NCBI GenBank assembly: GCA_035041965.1
Contig: JAPYMA010000118.1
Span: forward strand, 1-64,000
Source: Anisakis pegreffii
Taxonomy: Eukaryota; Nematoda; Chromadorea; Rhabditida; Anisakidae
Length of the DNA: 64,000 nt
Direction of reading: 5' to 3'
Positions 1 to 12,729 of this stretch are shown here, in pieces. Position numbers and translations under genes: made by a program. Position 1 is the first letter of the stretch. Each line of letters begins with the position of its first letter. Under the pieces are notes generated by a model. The model saw nothing but the letters and a program-made list of their open reading frames with translations. It did not search any database and was not told the origin of the DNA.

Positions 1-1745
1 GTCTCTCAGGTGTTTGTGGTTACTCGCCGAAGCTTATCTATTAGCTAGTGTCATGATGGCATTCATACACTTCTATGATGCTATGCCTATGTCCTTGCCA
101 GTGCAGCTATTGCCTGTCATTAGTGTTAGTAAGATACTTGATAACTTTAAGAAATCCATTCAAATATGAGGAGAGACATTATGGATTCTTCAGCTTTGTT
201 TAGATAGCTACACTGGCATATCAAAGGAAGAAAAATAGCCCTATAAAGCTGAGTTTCATGAGCGTAGGGTGTGAATAGCCTCATGAAGTTAGCGGTAGGT
301 CTGGAAAGTTCGCCTGGACCACTCACCTGTAGAGTCTCTCAGGTGTTTGTGGTTACTCGCCGAAGCTTATCTATTAGCTAGTGTCATGATGGCATTCATA
401 CACTTCTATGATGCAATCCTTATGTCCCTTGCCAGTGTAGTTATCATTCATGACTAGTGCTACTAAGATACTCGATAACTTCAAACAATCCACTCGAATG
501 GAATAAGAAGCACTATAGCCTGCTCATTTGGGAAAAGGTTCTGAATAGAACAACAGCTTTCGAAGATTGTCTTTAATAGTTGATCGCTTGTGAGAGCTTG
601 AATCGCATTCTAAAGTTATCGTCTTGAAAATAACGTATTAGCTAGTATGCGAGAGAGCTAATCTCAGGTGTTGATAATGGCTGTACTGGCAAATCAAAAC
701 AAGAAAAAGTTCCCTAAAAATTCAGCTTCACTAACGTAGGGTATGAATCGCCTTATGAAGTTAGCGGTAGGTCTGGAAAGTTCGCCTGGACCACTCACCT
801 GTAAGGTCTCTCAGGTGTTTGTGGTTACTCGCCGAAGCTTATCTATTAGCTAGTGTCATGATGGCATTCATACACTTCTATGATGCAATCCTTATTTCCC
901 TTGCCAGTGCAGTTATTGTCTGTCATCAGTGCTAATAAGGTACTTGATAACTTTGAGAAATCAATTCAAATGAGAGAAGAGGTATTATGGGTTCTTCAGT
1001 TTTGTTTTGATAGCTACACTGGCATATCAAAGGAAGAAAAATAGCCCTATAAAGCTGAGTTTCATGAGCGTAGGGTGTGAATAGCCTCATGAAGTTAGCG
1101 GTAGATCTGGAAAGTTCGCCTGGACCACTCACCTGTAGAGTCTCTCAGGTGTTTGTGGTTACTCGCCGAAGCTTATCTATTAGCTAGTGTCATGATGGCA
1201 TTCATACACTTCTATGATGCAATCCTTATTTCCCTTGCCAGGGCAGTTATTGTCTGTCATCAGTGCTAATAAGGTACTTGATAACTTTGAGAAATCAATT
1301 CAAATGAGAGGAGAGGTATTATAGGTTCTTCAGTTTTGTTTTGATAGCTTCACTGGCATATGAAAGGAAGAGAAATATCCCTATAAAACTGAGTTTCACG
1401 AACGTAGGGTATGAATCGCCTCATGAAGTTAGCGGTAGGTCTGGAAAGTTCGCCTGGACCACTCACCTGTAGAGTCGAGTTGCTGACCGGTGACCCGAAG
1501 AACGTCTCCCTCGTAGTGCTGTTTGATAACAGCTGGAATAAAGTTCCAATGTTATTAAATGTGTTATAAGGAGATATCTCTCAGGTGTTTGTGGTTACTC
1601 GCCGAAGCTTATCTATTAGCTAGTGTCATGACGGCATTCATACACTTCTATGGTGCAATCCTTATCTCCCATGCCAGTGCAGCTATTGTCCATCATTAGT
1701 GCTAGTAAGGCACTTGATAAGTTTGAGAAATCCATTTAAATGGGA
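1..1745. repeat. Complex tandem satellite, about five units
   Basis: A block starting TCTCTCAGGTGTTTGTGG recurs at about 1, 334, 806, 1140 and 1574, giving spacings of roughly 333, 472, 334 and 434 bp. Each unit opens with a well conserved block of about 85 bp (ending near ACACTTCTATGATG) and the first four close with a second conserved block ending GGACCACTCACCTGTA. The middle is variable: units 1, 3 and 4 share it, while unit 2 has a longer, different middle, parts of which reappear in the last, decaying unit. The array is truncated by the left edge. No ORF or RNA family was recognised. Confidence 0.9.
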
Positions 1746-2736
1746 TGTGAAGCATTGTGGGTTCTCCAGTTTGTTAACGAGGAAATGTTTGAATATCATC
1801 AAATTTTAAAGTCATCGCCTCTGTTCGTAATAGTTGACCACTTCCGAGAGCTTATATCCCGGGCCAGGGTTGAACTGGATGACTGTGGTTTGTGCTGCGC
1901 ATAGAGGTTAGAAGTTTTTGTTGACCGCTAACATAAGGTATTCTCAGGCTTGGAATGAGTTGATATGTGTGTCCTCAATAAGGTGTTTCTGAGACAGCAT
2001 TTTTGGGGTTATATTGTGAAATTTTCTCATAGTTCATAATTTGAGCACTCAGATGATAAGTTGAGGAATAGATAGGCAGGTAGCATTCCCCGGACTGATC
2101 TCATACCTTGTGTAGACGGAGTCAAGGCCTGAGTAAAGCTTCACTTATCAATATCTTGACTTGACTTCAAACTTATTTTGAGTTGAGCGAAAACGACTGC
2201 AGCTCGCTTGATTCTGTTTCGTGTTCTTTCAGAATGTGTTCATGTTGTTTTGTTTCGGATTGTCCGTTTGGATTTATCCATTGAAATCCCGTGTTTATAT
2301 AAGTATTTGTTTGATTGTTCTGTTGGTGGTGCCGTTGTGTATACATACATGAGCATGAAATATATATGGGCATTGAATATACAGGCATGAAATATGTTAA
2401 TTTGATGATGTTAATTGTTGTTTATGACAACTTGTTTGATTGTCCCGTTGCCATGATTATTTCTTGTTTCTTGTGATGATTATTTCGTGTTTTCGTGCCT
2501 TGATCACTTTGTTCATCCTGTCGTTGTTCATTACCGTGTTCTTTATGCTGTCGCACCAGGCACAATGAGGGGAAGTATAGCTAGGCATGACTTAGTGGCA
2601 ATCCATGATTGAGACAGAATCGCAAAATACGTAGAGCTCCCTGCACAAATTATCCGGGTGCAATTGGACGTCACATGATAAGGACAGCCTCAAGTTTGAA
2701 GCTCTTGCCTGGACGTAAGCTCATAACTTTGCTGAG
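1746..2736. other. Intergenic, no gene supported
   Basis: Decaying satellite sequence runs to about 1900, followed by AT-rich sequence. Upstream exons of the gene model starting at 2737 may lie here, but I could not place a start codon or a donor in the right phase. Confidence 0.4.
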
Positions 2737-3766
2737 ATTTGGATAAATTTGAAAATGTGAATAGTGCGTGGCGCGACAACTGTATTAAATGTTTTTCCAC
2801 GTGTTACCACACATTACACCGAAATCGCCTGAAAGGATTAACGAGTCGTCAGGATCTATCGAGTTTAGGATTGTTATGGCAGCAACTGTTGCAGTTTTGT
2901 GACGATAGGTTTGAGTGGATTCAAGTACAGTGTAGGTTCTAGGATTGTTTACATCACAGTTGGAAAATAAGAACTTGAAATTCAAAGGCTTCTTAAAGTA
3001 ATGATGTGAGAAGGCACTCAGAAAGTTTACTAATGCAAAACGGTGTTAGTGATTCAGCAAAATGTAACTGAAATGAGTAATCATGAATTGAGGAACATTT
3101 CATGGGAAGATCGCACACATGACATAAGCATAGTGAGACAGTTGTCGAGCAATGAATTAGCTTCTTTCGAAGAGCATGATGATATGACAAAAGAACAAGA
3201 ATTCTCGAATAAGGTGATAGATCCTCTCGGAAGGAGACGGAGTTTATGAAAGACATTTAATCATTTAGCATAGGATAGGCATTGCAAAGCAAATAGGGCT
3301 TTCGTGGTATGGCGTGTAATGCATGTTAGCGTAAATCCTACGATGAGGTCAGTAGGTTATAATGGGCGTCACTGTTTGAGATTTAGTAATATGCACAGAA
3401 AAGGTTGCTGCATGTGACTTATATTAAATTTTTTTTCTTCTGTGGAGAGCATGCAACTTCGGAAAAACCCTCTGCATTTCCCTCCGGCAGCCGTGAGTCA
3501 TGCTTCGTATCGAAATCTTCAATAGTATTCAGTCAGCATGTTCGTGCATGCTCTTCTTTCCTACTATCTGAGTGAGGATATTCGTGAATAACCACGCAAG
3601 GACGGTGGCAACTGTAATGGTAAGTGCTCAAGTACATGGTAAATGTAACGGTGATGTACATGCATGCTCCCGTTTCCAACTGTAATGCTCAAGCCGAACG
3701 TCATTTCATTCACTTCTGTAGTAGAAGCTTTTGGAATCTCAGGTCACTCCACCCAGCAGTCAGTAG
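2737..3766 (+). CDS. Unrecognised protein, 3'-terminal exons of a spliced gene
   Basis: Four exons join in frame: 2737-2924, 3058-3213, 3448-3492 and 3743-3766. Acceptors are GCTGAG, GATTCAG, TGTGGAG and AATCTCAG; donors are GTACAG, GTGATA and GTGAGT, and every junction after the first exon is phase 0. The first exon enters with a 2-base phase, so 5' exons are missing. The 139-residue stretch is helical and hydrophobic at first (SLGLLWQQLLQFCDDRFEWI), then acidic and polar (NELASFEEHDDMTKEQEF), and ends in a proline-rich tail (FPPAAVTPPSSQ, stop). I do not recognise the family. The long phase-consistent chain and the natural stop support it, but a chance set of exons in AT-rich DNA cannot be excluded. 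Confidence 0.4.
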
Positions 3767-5640
3767 AAACACATAATTTCTCGACGATGCGGATTTTGAA
3801 ATCGTAATAGATATGTATGGTCAGGGTTTTGCGAAGTTTCTAATGAGATGATTTTTTACGATAAGATAGGTACCAATCGGTTCAGCTTGACGAGTGTACA
3901 AACAAAAGTATAGAATTATGGCTGCGTGAGATAAGTGAGGTCAGAAAAACCCTCCAAAAGAACAGTGGAACACAATGTTGTAATTATTTCGTTTTTTTGG
4001 TTTTTTTTGGGAAATTGGATGGAAGAATTCGCTATGATGGTGCTTAGAAATCGGGTAGTGACACATTTTGCGATCAGAACGCAAGAATGGCAACACCTAG
4101 TGAGTTTATTCATATTTCACTGCGTGCAGTGCCTCATTCCAACTTGATTGAGGCCAAATTTGTGATACTTTAAAAAATAAATCCATTGGCCGAAAATTCT
4201 GAAATGACGATTTTCGCGGTTTTTAAGTTTCTGTTGGTGGATCGGAGTTCTCCTTGTGATATTGTTGTTCAGACAGCCAAAGCCATTTTAAAACCGTTCT
4301 GAGCGTCTCAAAATGTTTATCTTAAGCTGAGATATGATATGTCGAAATTGCGGATTTTGAGATAGTAAAGGGTTATTAGGTAAGGACTTTTGTGAGATTT
4401 TTAGCGGAGAAGTTTTTTGCTCCTTTTTCGATAATTTTGATATTTTATTTCCATGTAACATCACACAAGTTATTACTATTCATCTTTATTTATTAAAAAT
4501 CTTTCATAACACTCATTTACATCATTACTGTCTATAACATTACTTTCATAATATATTGTAACATTTTTTCAAATGCATAATAACCATCACGAATTATTTC
4601 AAATTAAATATATACGATTTAAACCCACAACAATAAAAAATACCAATGAGCATTGCATGAAAACATGATAGTATCATGAAAAATCTGTAAACAAAAGCAA
4701 ATATCACTGAAAATAAAACAAAAGGTAATGAAACATAATGATACTTCGCAATGAATGTAAGTCGAAGTAATTACAATTTGATTCAATTGAAAGAAAGAAA
4801 TAAAGAAAGATTAAATTATACTAATGGAGAGATCTGTGATTACCTTCTGTGCTTGTAGAGAATTCAATTCTCTTTCCAATCGACTACTTGGCATTGACCG
4901 ATCACATTTCTGTTTCAGCACTTTTTCCATTTCAATTGCTTGCAAAGGCATTATTTCTCCTCATGAAGGTTCTTTTTAAGTTACAATTTCGAAAACTAAA
5001 TGATGAATTTTCCTGAAACCTTCTGTGCTTGTAGAGAATTCAATTCTCTTTCCAATGAATTACTTGGCATTGACCGATCAAATTTCTGTTCCGACACTTT
5101 TTCCACTTCAATTGATCACATCACTTTTATTTAATTGAAACTTCCCTGGTTAAACTTTTACTGCTCCATAAACGAGCCAATTCTTGTAGCCAGTCTTTGT
5201 CTGAACGTGGAAAATTTATTTCTCTTCCCAATGACACCTTATGTACACATTCAGGTCAGGTGTAGCCTTGAAATACGTCAAATTCCTGTGCCTCATCGAT
5301 GAATTAATTCGTCCTATTGGATCGCTTTTTTTCTGTGCTCTACCTGACCGTGTCGCTTCAAAAGTGCAATTTGGCTTCTGTTACCAACCCCAGTACAACT
5401 CCTAAAATTAAAAAAAAGTTGTGTTCAGCAAGATGCGAGTATTTTTGGAACGATTGGCGAGCGTAACGATCAAGTCGAAAGCAGAGAAAATAATATTGGC
5501 GAAGTGACTCGCGCAACATAATAAGCAGTGTTGTAACCGTGAATTTGTGCCTTTAATTTGCTAATTTCAAATTTGCTTGATTTGGTTGGTTAAATTGATG
5601 GTCCTAATTGTGTTCCTGTTTAGACAAGTCGATTTTTATT
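3767..5640. other. Intergenic region upstream of USP5
   Basis: Apart from a direct repeat at 4842-5114, this is very AT-rich sequence. Short ORFs on both strands near 3916-4147 overlap each other and have no splice support, so I treat them as chance. The stretch 5200-5640 is presumably the USP5 promoter region, but no specific element was identified. Confidence 0.5.
4842..5114. repeat. Direct repeat, two copies about 97 bp long
   Basis: Copies at 4842-4938 and 5018-5114 share ACCTTCTGTGCTTGTAGAG, TTGGCATTGACCGATCA and ACTTTTTCCA with scattered substitutions, at a period of 176 bp. The intervening 79 bp are unrelated. It lies in non-coding DNA about 600 bp before the USP5 start. Confidence 0.8.
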
Positions 5641-5687
5641 ATTTTCAAGTGATCTTCAGGTAGATTTAACTTGTACAGTCAAAGGCG
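5641..5687 (+). promoter_or_regulatory. Possible trans-splice acceptor / 5' UTR of USP5
   Basis: Two 3' splice-like sites precede the first USP5 codon: TTATTTTCAAG ending at 5649 and GATCTTCAG ending at 5659, 38 and 28 bases before the ATG. In nematodes such sites often receive a spliced leader. Which one is used, if either, cannot be told from sequence. Confidence 0.4.
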
Positions 5688-8600
5688 ATGGAAGTAAGTT
5701 CGAGGCCGGTTTCCGATTCGGAACCGTTTTCACCAGAAGTAATGAACTCGTTGACTTATAATGTACCGCTATCAACAGCCAAAATTTTCAAAGACGAATG
5801 CATGTGGTGTTTCAATACACCTATTCATCCTGGTGAGTTTTTTTATTTCGTTTGTTAGGGCCTCGCAGCCATTCACACTGTTATCCATTCAGAATACTGC
5901 TTTCATTACAATATGACCAAAACTGAATGAAAAATGAAAGTTAATGATAATTTTACAAAGTAGTAAATTATCTACTGGTATTAGAATTGATGATATTTGC
6001 TTCAGGCGGTCTGTACATTTGCATGAAGACGTTTGCTGGATTTTGTTCGAAGCATGTGGGAAAATACTGCGAAAAAACTGGACAGAAAGCATTATTGCAC
6101 ATAAAGCGAACGAAGACCGAGTTAGCGGAAACAGATGGTCCCCAAGATAAGGTTACAAAGGTGATTTGTTAATGCACTTCATTCTCTTTATACGGAACCG
6201 TTATTTTGTTCAATGCGTTGTGTTTATCTGATGCTGTCTTCTTTCATCGTTTTATTTCGTGCATTTCCGAATTGGTTCTTTATTCTGTTATTTCCATGTT
6301 GATAATGTTGAGTTTTGACTGAATGAGATTCGGGACGAAAAACAACATATAGTGATCGAAGTTGATTTCGTAGTTCATGTGATTGCAAAGAGAGGCGTGA
6401 GTTTTTCGGTTATTAAGAGTTTCGATTACGGACGACTTGAAACAGAAACTCAGAGCCAACACAAGTGTGATTGAACTGTCATTTTGTTTTCATTTTCTTA
6501 TCTTTCTTCACATCAAATTACAGTTCACGCTTGAATTACTGGATTACTTTAAAAAAAATGATAGCAGAAGTAAGACGAATGATAGTTTGATAGTAATAGT
6601 AATAATATGACTGTTGAATTTAATAACCTTCACATATTTGATCGGAATGAATGTTTCAAGTTGGCCATCGATGTTGAAGGTGGTTTCCGTTCGGCACCAA
6701 AAACATCCATTGCAACTGAGTACTCGTTTGTAATATTTCCCCATTATCATCACAAAATCGATATCGACAAATAAGTTTTATTTCATTTTGAAATTCATCT
6801 GTATCGTTCATAACTTCTTGGAATATTTGAAATTTATTTTCGAATTTGTATTGCAATGAAGTGTTTATCTCTTTTTCGGATGTATGGATTTTGGATTTGA
6901 TTGAAAAAAAGTTTTGCAGCAACTCATTTTGGTGTTGCCGAAAGTTTTTTGAATAATTCATCCTTCTGTTTTCATTAACAAATTTTTTTGCAACCTCTCT
7001 TCTGTCTTATTTTTCCTTTCTGACTGTTGTGATGAATGAATAGTTTCATTTTTTGTTTAGTCATTTCAAGTTTCATAATTTTTCAAGTTGAGTGGAAACC
7101 TATTAGATGCTTGCAAGAAAATAGTGACAAATGAGAGTGCTCAACGCATTGAGCAGCTTGAAACCGGTGTGAGTGGTTGGGATGGAGAGGTTAAGCTCAT
7201 TACCAAACACATCAATTTGGTCCAGGTTATCTGTTTTCCATCTTCCTTCTCTATCTTATCGTTTTGTGAAGAAACAAAAAACTCGCTTTTCCCTCATCAA
7301 AAATGATGATTACGAGTGATTTCTTTATTGAGAATAGTCAAGCATTGAATCATTTATCTAAATAATAACTTACTGAGTAGTTGTGTTCAGCTTGAGAATG
7401 GCGTAAAGGTGCCACAATCAGGATGGAAATGTGAAGCAGAAGGATGTGAGTTGACTGAAAATCTTTGGTTGAACTTAACAGACGGTGCTATCAAATGCGG
7501 TCGTTCACAGTACATCCAAGAAGGTGTGCTGAGCAAAGGCAATAACCATATGCGTCAACATTTTGACGCGTTCGTTATTTTTATCAGTTCATGTTTCCTC
7601 TTTAAACTACAGCAGGATTATTTTTGCAGTTAATAAAGTAACGCTGCGTTGTTGTTGTACGTGTGAATAGTTGTTTACACCAACATTTGGTCAATCAAAC
7701 GATATGCGTTTTTTCTGAGGAATGCTCAGTGATATTTTCTCAGAATCTAGCAAATACAAGTTGTTGAAGGCGCAGAGCCATTCTCCACCAATCATTCTTA
7801 GTTTATGACTTAACCATAAAACGTTGTTTAATAATTGTTTCAGAGTTTATTGTGCGGACAAGATATCAGCAAAATTTTATTTATATAGCCATTATTGTAA
7901 TTATTGATGAATAATAGTTGGATTTTATTATCACGTCATCTGCAGAACCGGCTATCCATTGGTTGTTAAACTGGGCACAATAACGAAGGATGATGCGGAT
8001 GTGTTCAGTTATGATGAAGACGAAAGTGTTAGAGATCCGAATCTTGCAAAGCATTTAATGCATTTTGGTATAGACGTACAAACTGCTGAGAAAACTGAGA
8101 AGAGTACTTTGGAACTGGAATTGGATTTGAATCAAAAGTTTGTTATTATCATCAATATTGATCGCTTTGGGTAAAGAGAACAAAATGAATCTTATTTACA
8201 TTTAGATGGGAATGGGCAATGTGTCAAGAAGATGGTGCAAATCTCCAACTTGCATATGGTCCTGGTCTAACTGGAATGATCAACATTGGTTCATCGTGTT
8301 ATATGAATTCGGTTGGTTCTTTATCCCACAAGCAATCCTTTCTCACGCCGTATTCATATATATGAATACCTTTTAGAAGAAGGCAAATGAAAGATTGCTT
8401 TCATTTGCCTTCTTCTAAAATGTTCAGTGAAAGATTGTTGGTATTGTTCAGTTCCAAACTGTGAAGCTAACGAGCGAATGATTTCATTGGTAATAAATCA
8501 GCGAATATGATTTTACTGAAGCTTTCCAGTCTATTCAAATGCTGTTGGAAGTACCGGATTTCTGTGATGTTTTCGGTGGTAACAGTGCGAATGTTTTCGC

Positions 8601-11600
8601 CAGTACCGATGCTGTATCTTCGCATGATGATTTCAATTGTCAAACTGCTAAAGTATTTTCCTCATTACTTAGTGGGGATTATTCTCAGGTGAGTGAGTTC
8701 TTTTAGTTGCAAATTTTCTATTTCGATAACCGTTCCAATTACCCTTTTTTTGATTTTTTTGTGAGTATTTTTTGAAAAAATCACCAGCCTATCGGGAATT
8801 GAGAAAGTAAATGTTGTTATTGTTTAATTGTTATAAATGTTAAGATTGTTCCGAGTGAATAATTGTTTTAAATGTTGATCACTCGTTCTTTTCTGAGGAT
8901 GAACGGAAATTGCTGTGATTCAGTTGCTTTAATCATAACAATATTCGTTTAAGGAAGGAAGTGAATTGAATGGTATAAAACCGATTCAATTCAAAAAAGT
9001 TGTTGGTAGAGGTCATCATGAGTTCAGTACCGCCAAACAACAGGATGCTGAAGAATATATTCGGTATGTTTATCGAATCTTCAATCTTTATCGCTCGTAG
9101 CCATCATTTTTGATTTCGAATTCTGAGATCATTTTTTAATGGGAACTATTTGATTGGCATTGCTATGTTGATGAAAGTCAAAGGAGAAAAATTTTTTTTG
9201 GTAGTATATGGGGCCAAGATGACGGAACAACTAAAATTTACGGTACATTTTTGATAGTTGATGATTATAGCAAATTGGTTTGCTTCTCAGTTGAAGGATT
9301 CTTGTAAGGTATAATTTCATACTGACATCTTGGAGGATTAGAAATGTTTGCAGAACCATTTTTATGAGGGTCATCTGAATATAATCAGGTAGGCTGAATT
9401 TCGCTTAGAACATCTCAAGTTATTAATTTCTTTAAGGTATTTTCTAACCAAAGTGGATGAAAATATTCGTAAAAATGGTACAAATCCAGTAGATGCGGTG
9501 AGATTTAAGATGGAAAGTCGTTTCATGGATTGTGCTTCGAATCAAGTTCGATATGAACAAAAAGAAGATTGTATTCTCTCACTCAGCGTTCCTCTTTCTT
9601 GTGCTCAAAAGGAAGATAAGGTTTGCTGAATAGCTACTGTATTTTGATTGTACGCTTTTGGTAAATAAAATTGAAATGATGACTAAACGGTACTGGAACC
9701 AGTACAGTTTAGCAGTGTTTCGAATCTCACTCGGGCATGTTTCATTGATGGTATTGATGATGAATGTTTTGAAAAACAATCGTGTTCTCAGTTGTACTTT
9801 ATGTTATGATAGTATATTGTATATTTGTATTCGATTATCTTACTGGTCGCAGCCAATTATTTACTGGATTGTTACTTTGTCCATTGTCTCAATACTTTAA
9901 ACGAATTTACGGTCTTTAAAATTCAAATAGAAAATAATTGACGACGCTGATGCATTTAGGTTGATGAAAGTGGTGCTCCAGTGCGTCCGACACTAACGCT
10001 TGATCAATGTTTAGCATCAACCTTCAGTGAACAAACAATTCAAGATTTTCGTTCTCCTGTAACAGGTGAAATGGGATGCGCAACGACTGTCAATCGTATG
10101 GCCACCTTTCCTGATTTTCTTATCATTCATTTGCAGGTTCGTTCGTTTCTGTCGTCTCTGTTATTATCATCACTGCACTTGAAACCGGTAATTAAAAAAA
10201 AACAATTGTTAGAACAATAAAGTATTGAAATATTTGAAATGTTCACCATTCGCTCAGTTCCAATGTTTCATATTTCAAATAGAATTTGCTGTTTACAAAG
10301 GAATTCGTCCAGTACTTCAAACGAATGCTTTTCTAAGTTAAACTAAATCAGAGAGTACTTTGGATAATGTTAGACGCGAATTATACATTTGCAACTTATT
10401 ATATTCATTCATATATTCAGAAGTTTCAAATAACTGACAATTGGACAGTGAAGAAAATGGATGTGAGTATAAAAGTGAATGATGTGATAAGTTTGGAATC
10501 GTTCAGAGCGAAAGGCAAACAACCGAACGAAATTTCATTGCCGGAAGATAATGCAAATAGTTTATCTGCTAATAAAAGTGTACCGCATTTAAAGGCTGAT
10601 TTAGTTGCTTCGGTATGCCGATGTGCATTCATTTATTCATTGTTAAATATTTCTGTTGAATTAACCAGTGCAATAATTATCGAAATTGTTGACTTTGATG
10701 AAGTATTACTCCTGACTTTTCTGATTATCACCTCTTAATTTTAGTATACACTCTCTAAATGCAGTTTATAAATCGAATGCATAATTGGTAAAAATTATTG
10801 ATGGCGTTTCGCTGTTTTTTTACTCTCCACAATTAATTCATTTTTTAAAACGTTGTACTGCAGTTATGCTCGATGGGTTTTTCGGAAGCAGCATCACGCC
10901 GTGCAGTTTACATGACGAAAAACGTTGGCATTGAACAAGCATCCGACTGGTTAATGCAACATTTAGATGATCCAGATATAAACGAAGAACATCCTGATTT
11001 ATTGAAGCAAAAGGTTACTATTGTTTCCTCCACTTTCAGTCAACGCTTCCATTCAACGAATGCTGTATATGAAATCCTTTTCTCAGTTCTCGAAATTACA
11101 TTTTTATCAGTTTGAATTTTGAAATGAAGTTAATAATGCGAAGGCATATTCGATCGAATTTGGTATGACGTGTGATCACTGAAATATCAGTAGTGAAAAA
11201 GCTTACAGGTTCAAAACAAGGCTGATGCGTCGCTGATCAGTGAGTTGACTGTACTTGGATGTACACCGTATCAAGCGAGGTGTGCACTCGCGAAACATAG
11301 CAATAATTTGAATGCTGCTGCCGAATGGTTATTCGCGAACTTGGATAAATTACCCGCAGAGGAACCTCCATCTGCAGGTGAATTGCTTGGGTTCATGTGA
11401 TTGTAATATAGACCGCAATCCCAATTTATTTTTGTTGAGCACGAACTTATCTGCTCAAGAACAATGAATCAAAACGGCATTTCGGATCATTCGCCCTATT
11501 AAACTTATTACAATTAGTAATCTCATTTAAAAACGGGGAACGACATTTAAACTTCGTCATATTCTCACATTCGTTGTTATCGTACTATCAGTTTTTCGGA

Positions 11601-12497
11601 AAATGTCGTTAAGCCTAAGCAGGTGGAACGTCTCCCACAATTTTTAGATTCTCTCACGCTAGCAAATTTGTTCGCAACCAACAATCCATCTGTCTTCCAA
11701 AGGCTCGGTAGTAGAAGGAGTTGTCAAACTATTGGGAAACGTTTGACTAGCATAACGAGATGTTTAATGACTAAATTTAGGTGCTGAAGCAGTCCATAAT
11801 TTCCGCGATGGTCGTGCGAGTTATGAATTGATTGGTTTCATCTCACATATGGGTACATCGCCACATTCTGGACATTATGTTGTGCATCTTAAAAAGGTGA
11901 GTAGTACATTAGTTGTCGATGATGTTTATTCATTAGTCATGTGAGGTTTTCGAAAAGCTTTGTTTCAGTCAGATGTCGTTCACATTGCCAGAATTTTTGA
12001 GAATTTCTGTTAGCGTACCAGATATTATATAACCCCTATTAATAAGTTTATGGATTGATTCTTCAGTTCATTGATGCTAAATTCTGTACGCAATTTGCAT
12101 TATTTTAGTACAATATTAAAAACGAGTTCCGTTTTTGAAATTGGTAGTTTGTTGCGGTTAACTTGTACCTATGTGAATGGGTACGGGTAAATACTTATGA
12201 GTAGTTCACACATTGTGCATATTTGTTCTGATTTTTACAAACGAGAATGTTTGTCGATTTTTCTCACCTACGAATGCCCTGACGGTAAGTATTGCTTTAA
12301 AGCTAGCCGGAAACAGAAGTGTTTGCAGTCAACAAACGCAGTTCACGTCGAAATTATTTCTTTACTTGACCATTGTTATATTCCATAGCATTGTTCTGCA
12401 GCATGGTAAATGGTATCTGTTCAATGACGAAAAAGTGGCTTTATCGCAGAATCCGCCTTCTGCACTCGCCTATATCTACCTCTACAAGCGTTTGTGA
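5688..12497 (+). CDS. USP5: Ubiquitin carboxyl-terminal hydrolase 5 (USP5/isopeptidase T type)
   Basis: Sixteen exons: 5688-5832, 6006-6160, 6661-6771, 7088-7225, 7391-7569, 7946-8137, 8206-8311, 8530-8688, 8954-9063, 9437-9620, 9960-10136, 10421-10612, 10864-11013, 11209-11377, 11781-11896, 12402-12497, about 792 residues (vertebrate USP5 about 835-858). Order matches the family: N-terminal cryptic UBP (HKDEC-like KDEC, GGLYIC), ZnF-UBP in exon 5 ([14 protein letters not shown]), Cys box [10 protein letters not shown] in exon 7, QQDAEEY in exon 9, [12 protein letters not shown] plus [16 protein letters not shown] in exons 11-12, UBA1 in exon 13 ([16 protein letters not shown]), UBA2 in exon 14, His box SGHYVVH in exon 15, and WYLFNDEKV at the end. 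The family disassembles unanchored polyubiquitin, read through the free ubiquitin C-terminus. All phases agree, but exon 3 lacks a GT donor after IDIDK: a TAA follows directly. A GTAATA donor at 6730 would keep frame but drop 14 conserved-looking residues. The first zinc Cys pair is spaced CX4C rather than CX2C. Confidence 0.95.
8350..8420. repeat. Two adjacent palindromes in a USP5 intron
   Basis: 8350-8368 is centred on the palindrome TATTCATATATATGAATA. Directly after it, 8371-8393 and 8398-8420 form a perfect 23-bp inverted repeat (arm begins TTTTAGAAGAAGGCAAATG) around a 4-base loop ATTG. It lies between exons 7 and 8 and is not part of the coding sequence. A young snap-back duplication is a simple explanation. 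Confidence 0.9.
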
Positions 12498-12723
12498 TGA
12501 TGCAGAACCCTCTTATGTACCGCTCGTTTTATGTTATAATAGTTTCAATCTGATGACGAACAAAAAGAAGATGCCACCCTCGAAGGGGATTACGCGCCAG
12601 TTTATACATAATATTTTCAGTGTTATTACTCACAATTAGTACATAATCACCAACAAATTTAAAATCGTCATGTTTTAGTTTAGATTTGATTGCAATCAGC
12701 AGTACATTTTGGCGGTGTGACCA

Positions 12724-12729
12724 AATAAA
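12724..12729 (+). promoter_or_regulatory. Poly(A) signal candidate for USP5
   Basis: AATAAA lies about 227 bp after the USP5 stop codon, with T-rich sequence following. It is the first canonical hexamer I saw downstream of the gene. Confidence 0.45.

Noticed and set aside
6656..6961. 101-codon minus-strand ORF
   Set aside because: It overlaps USP5 exon 3, which matches a known family on the other strand.
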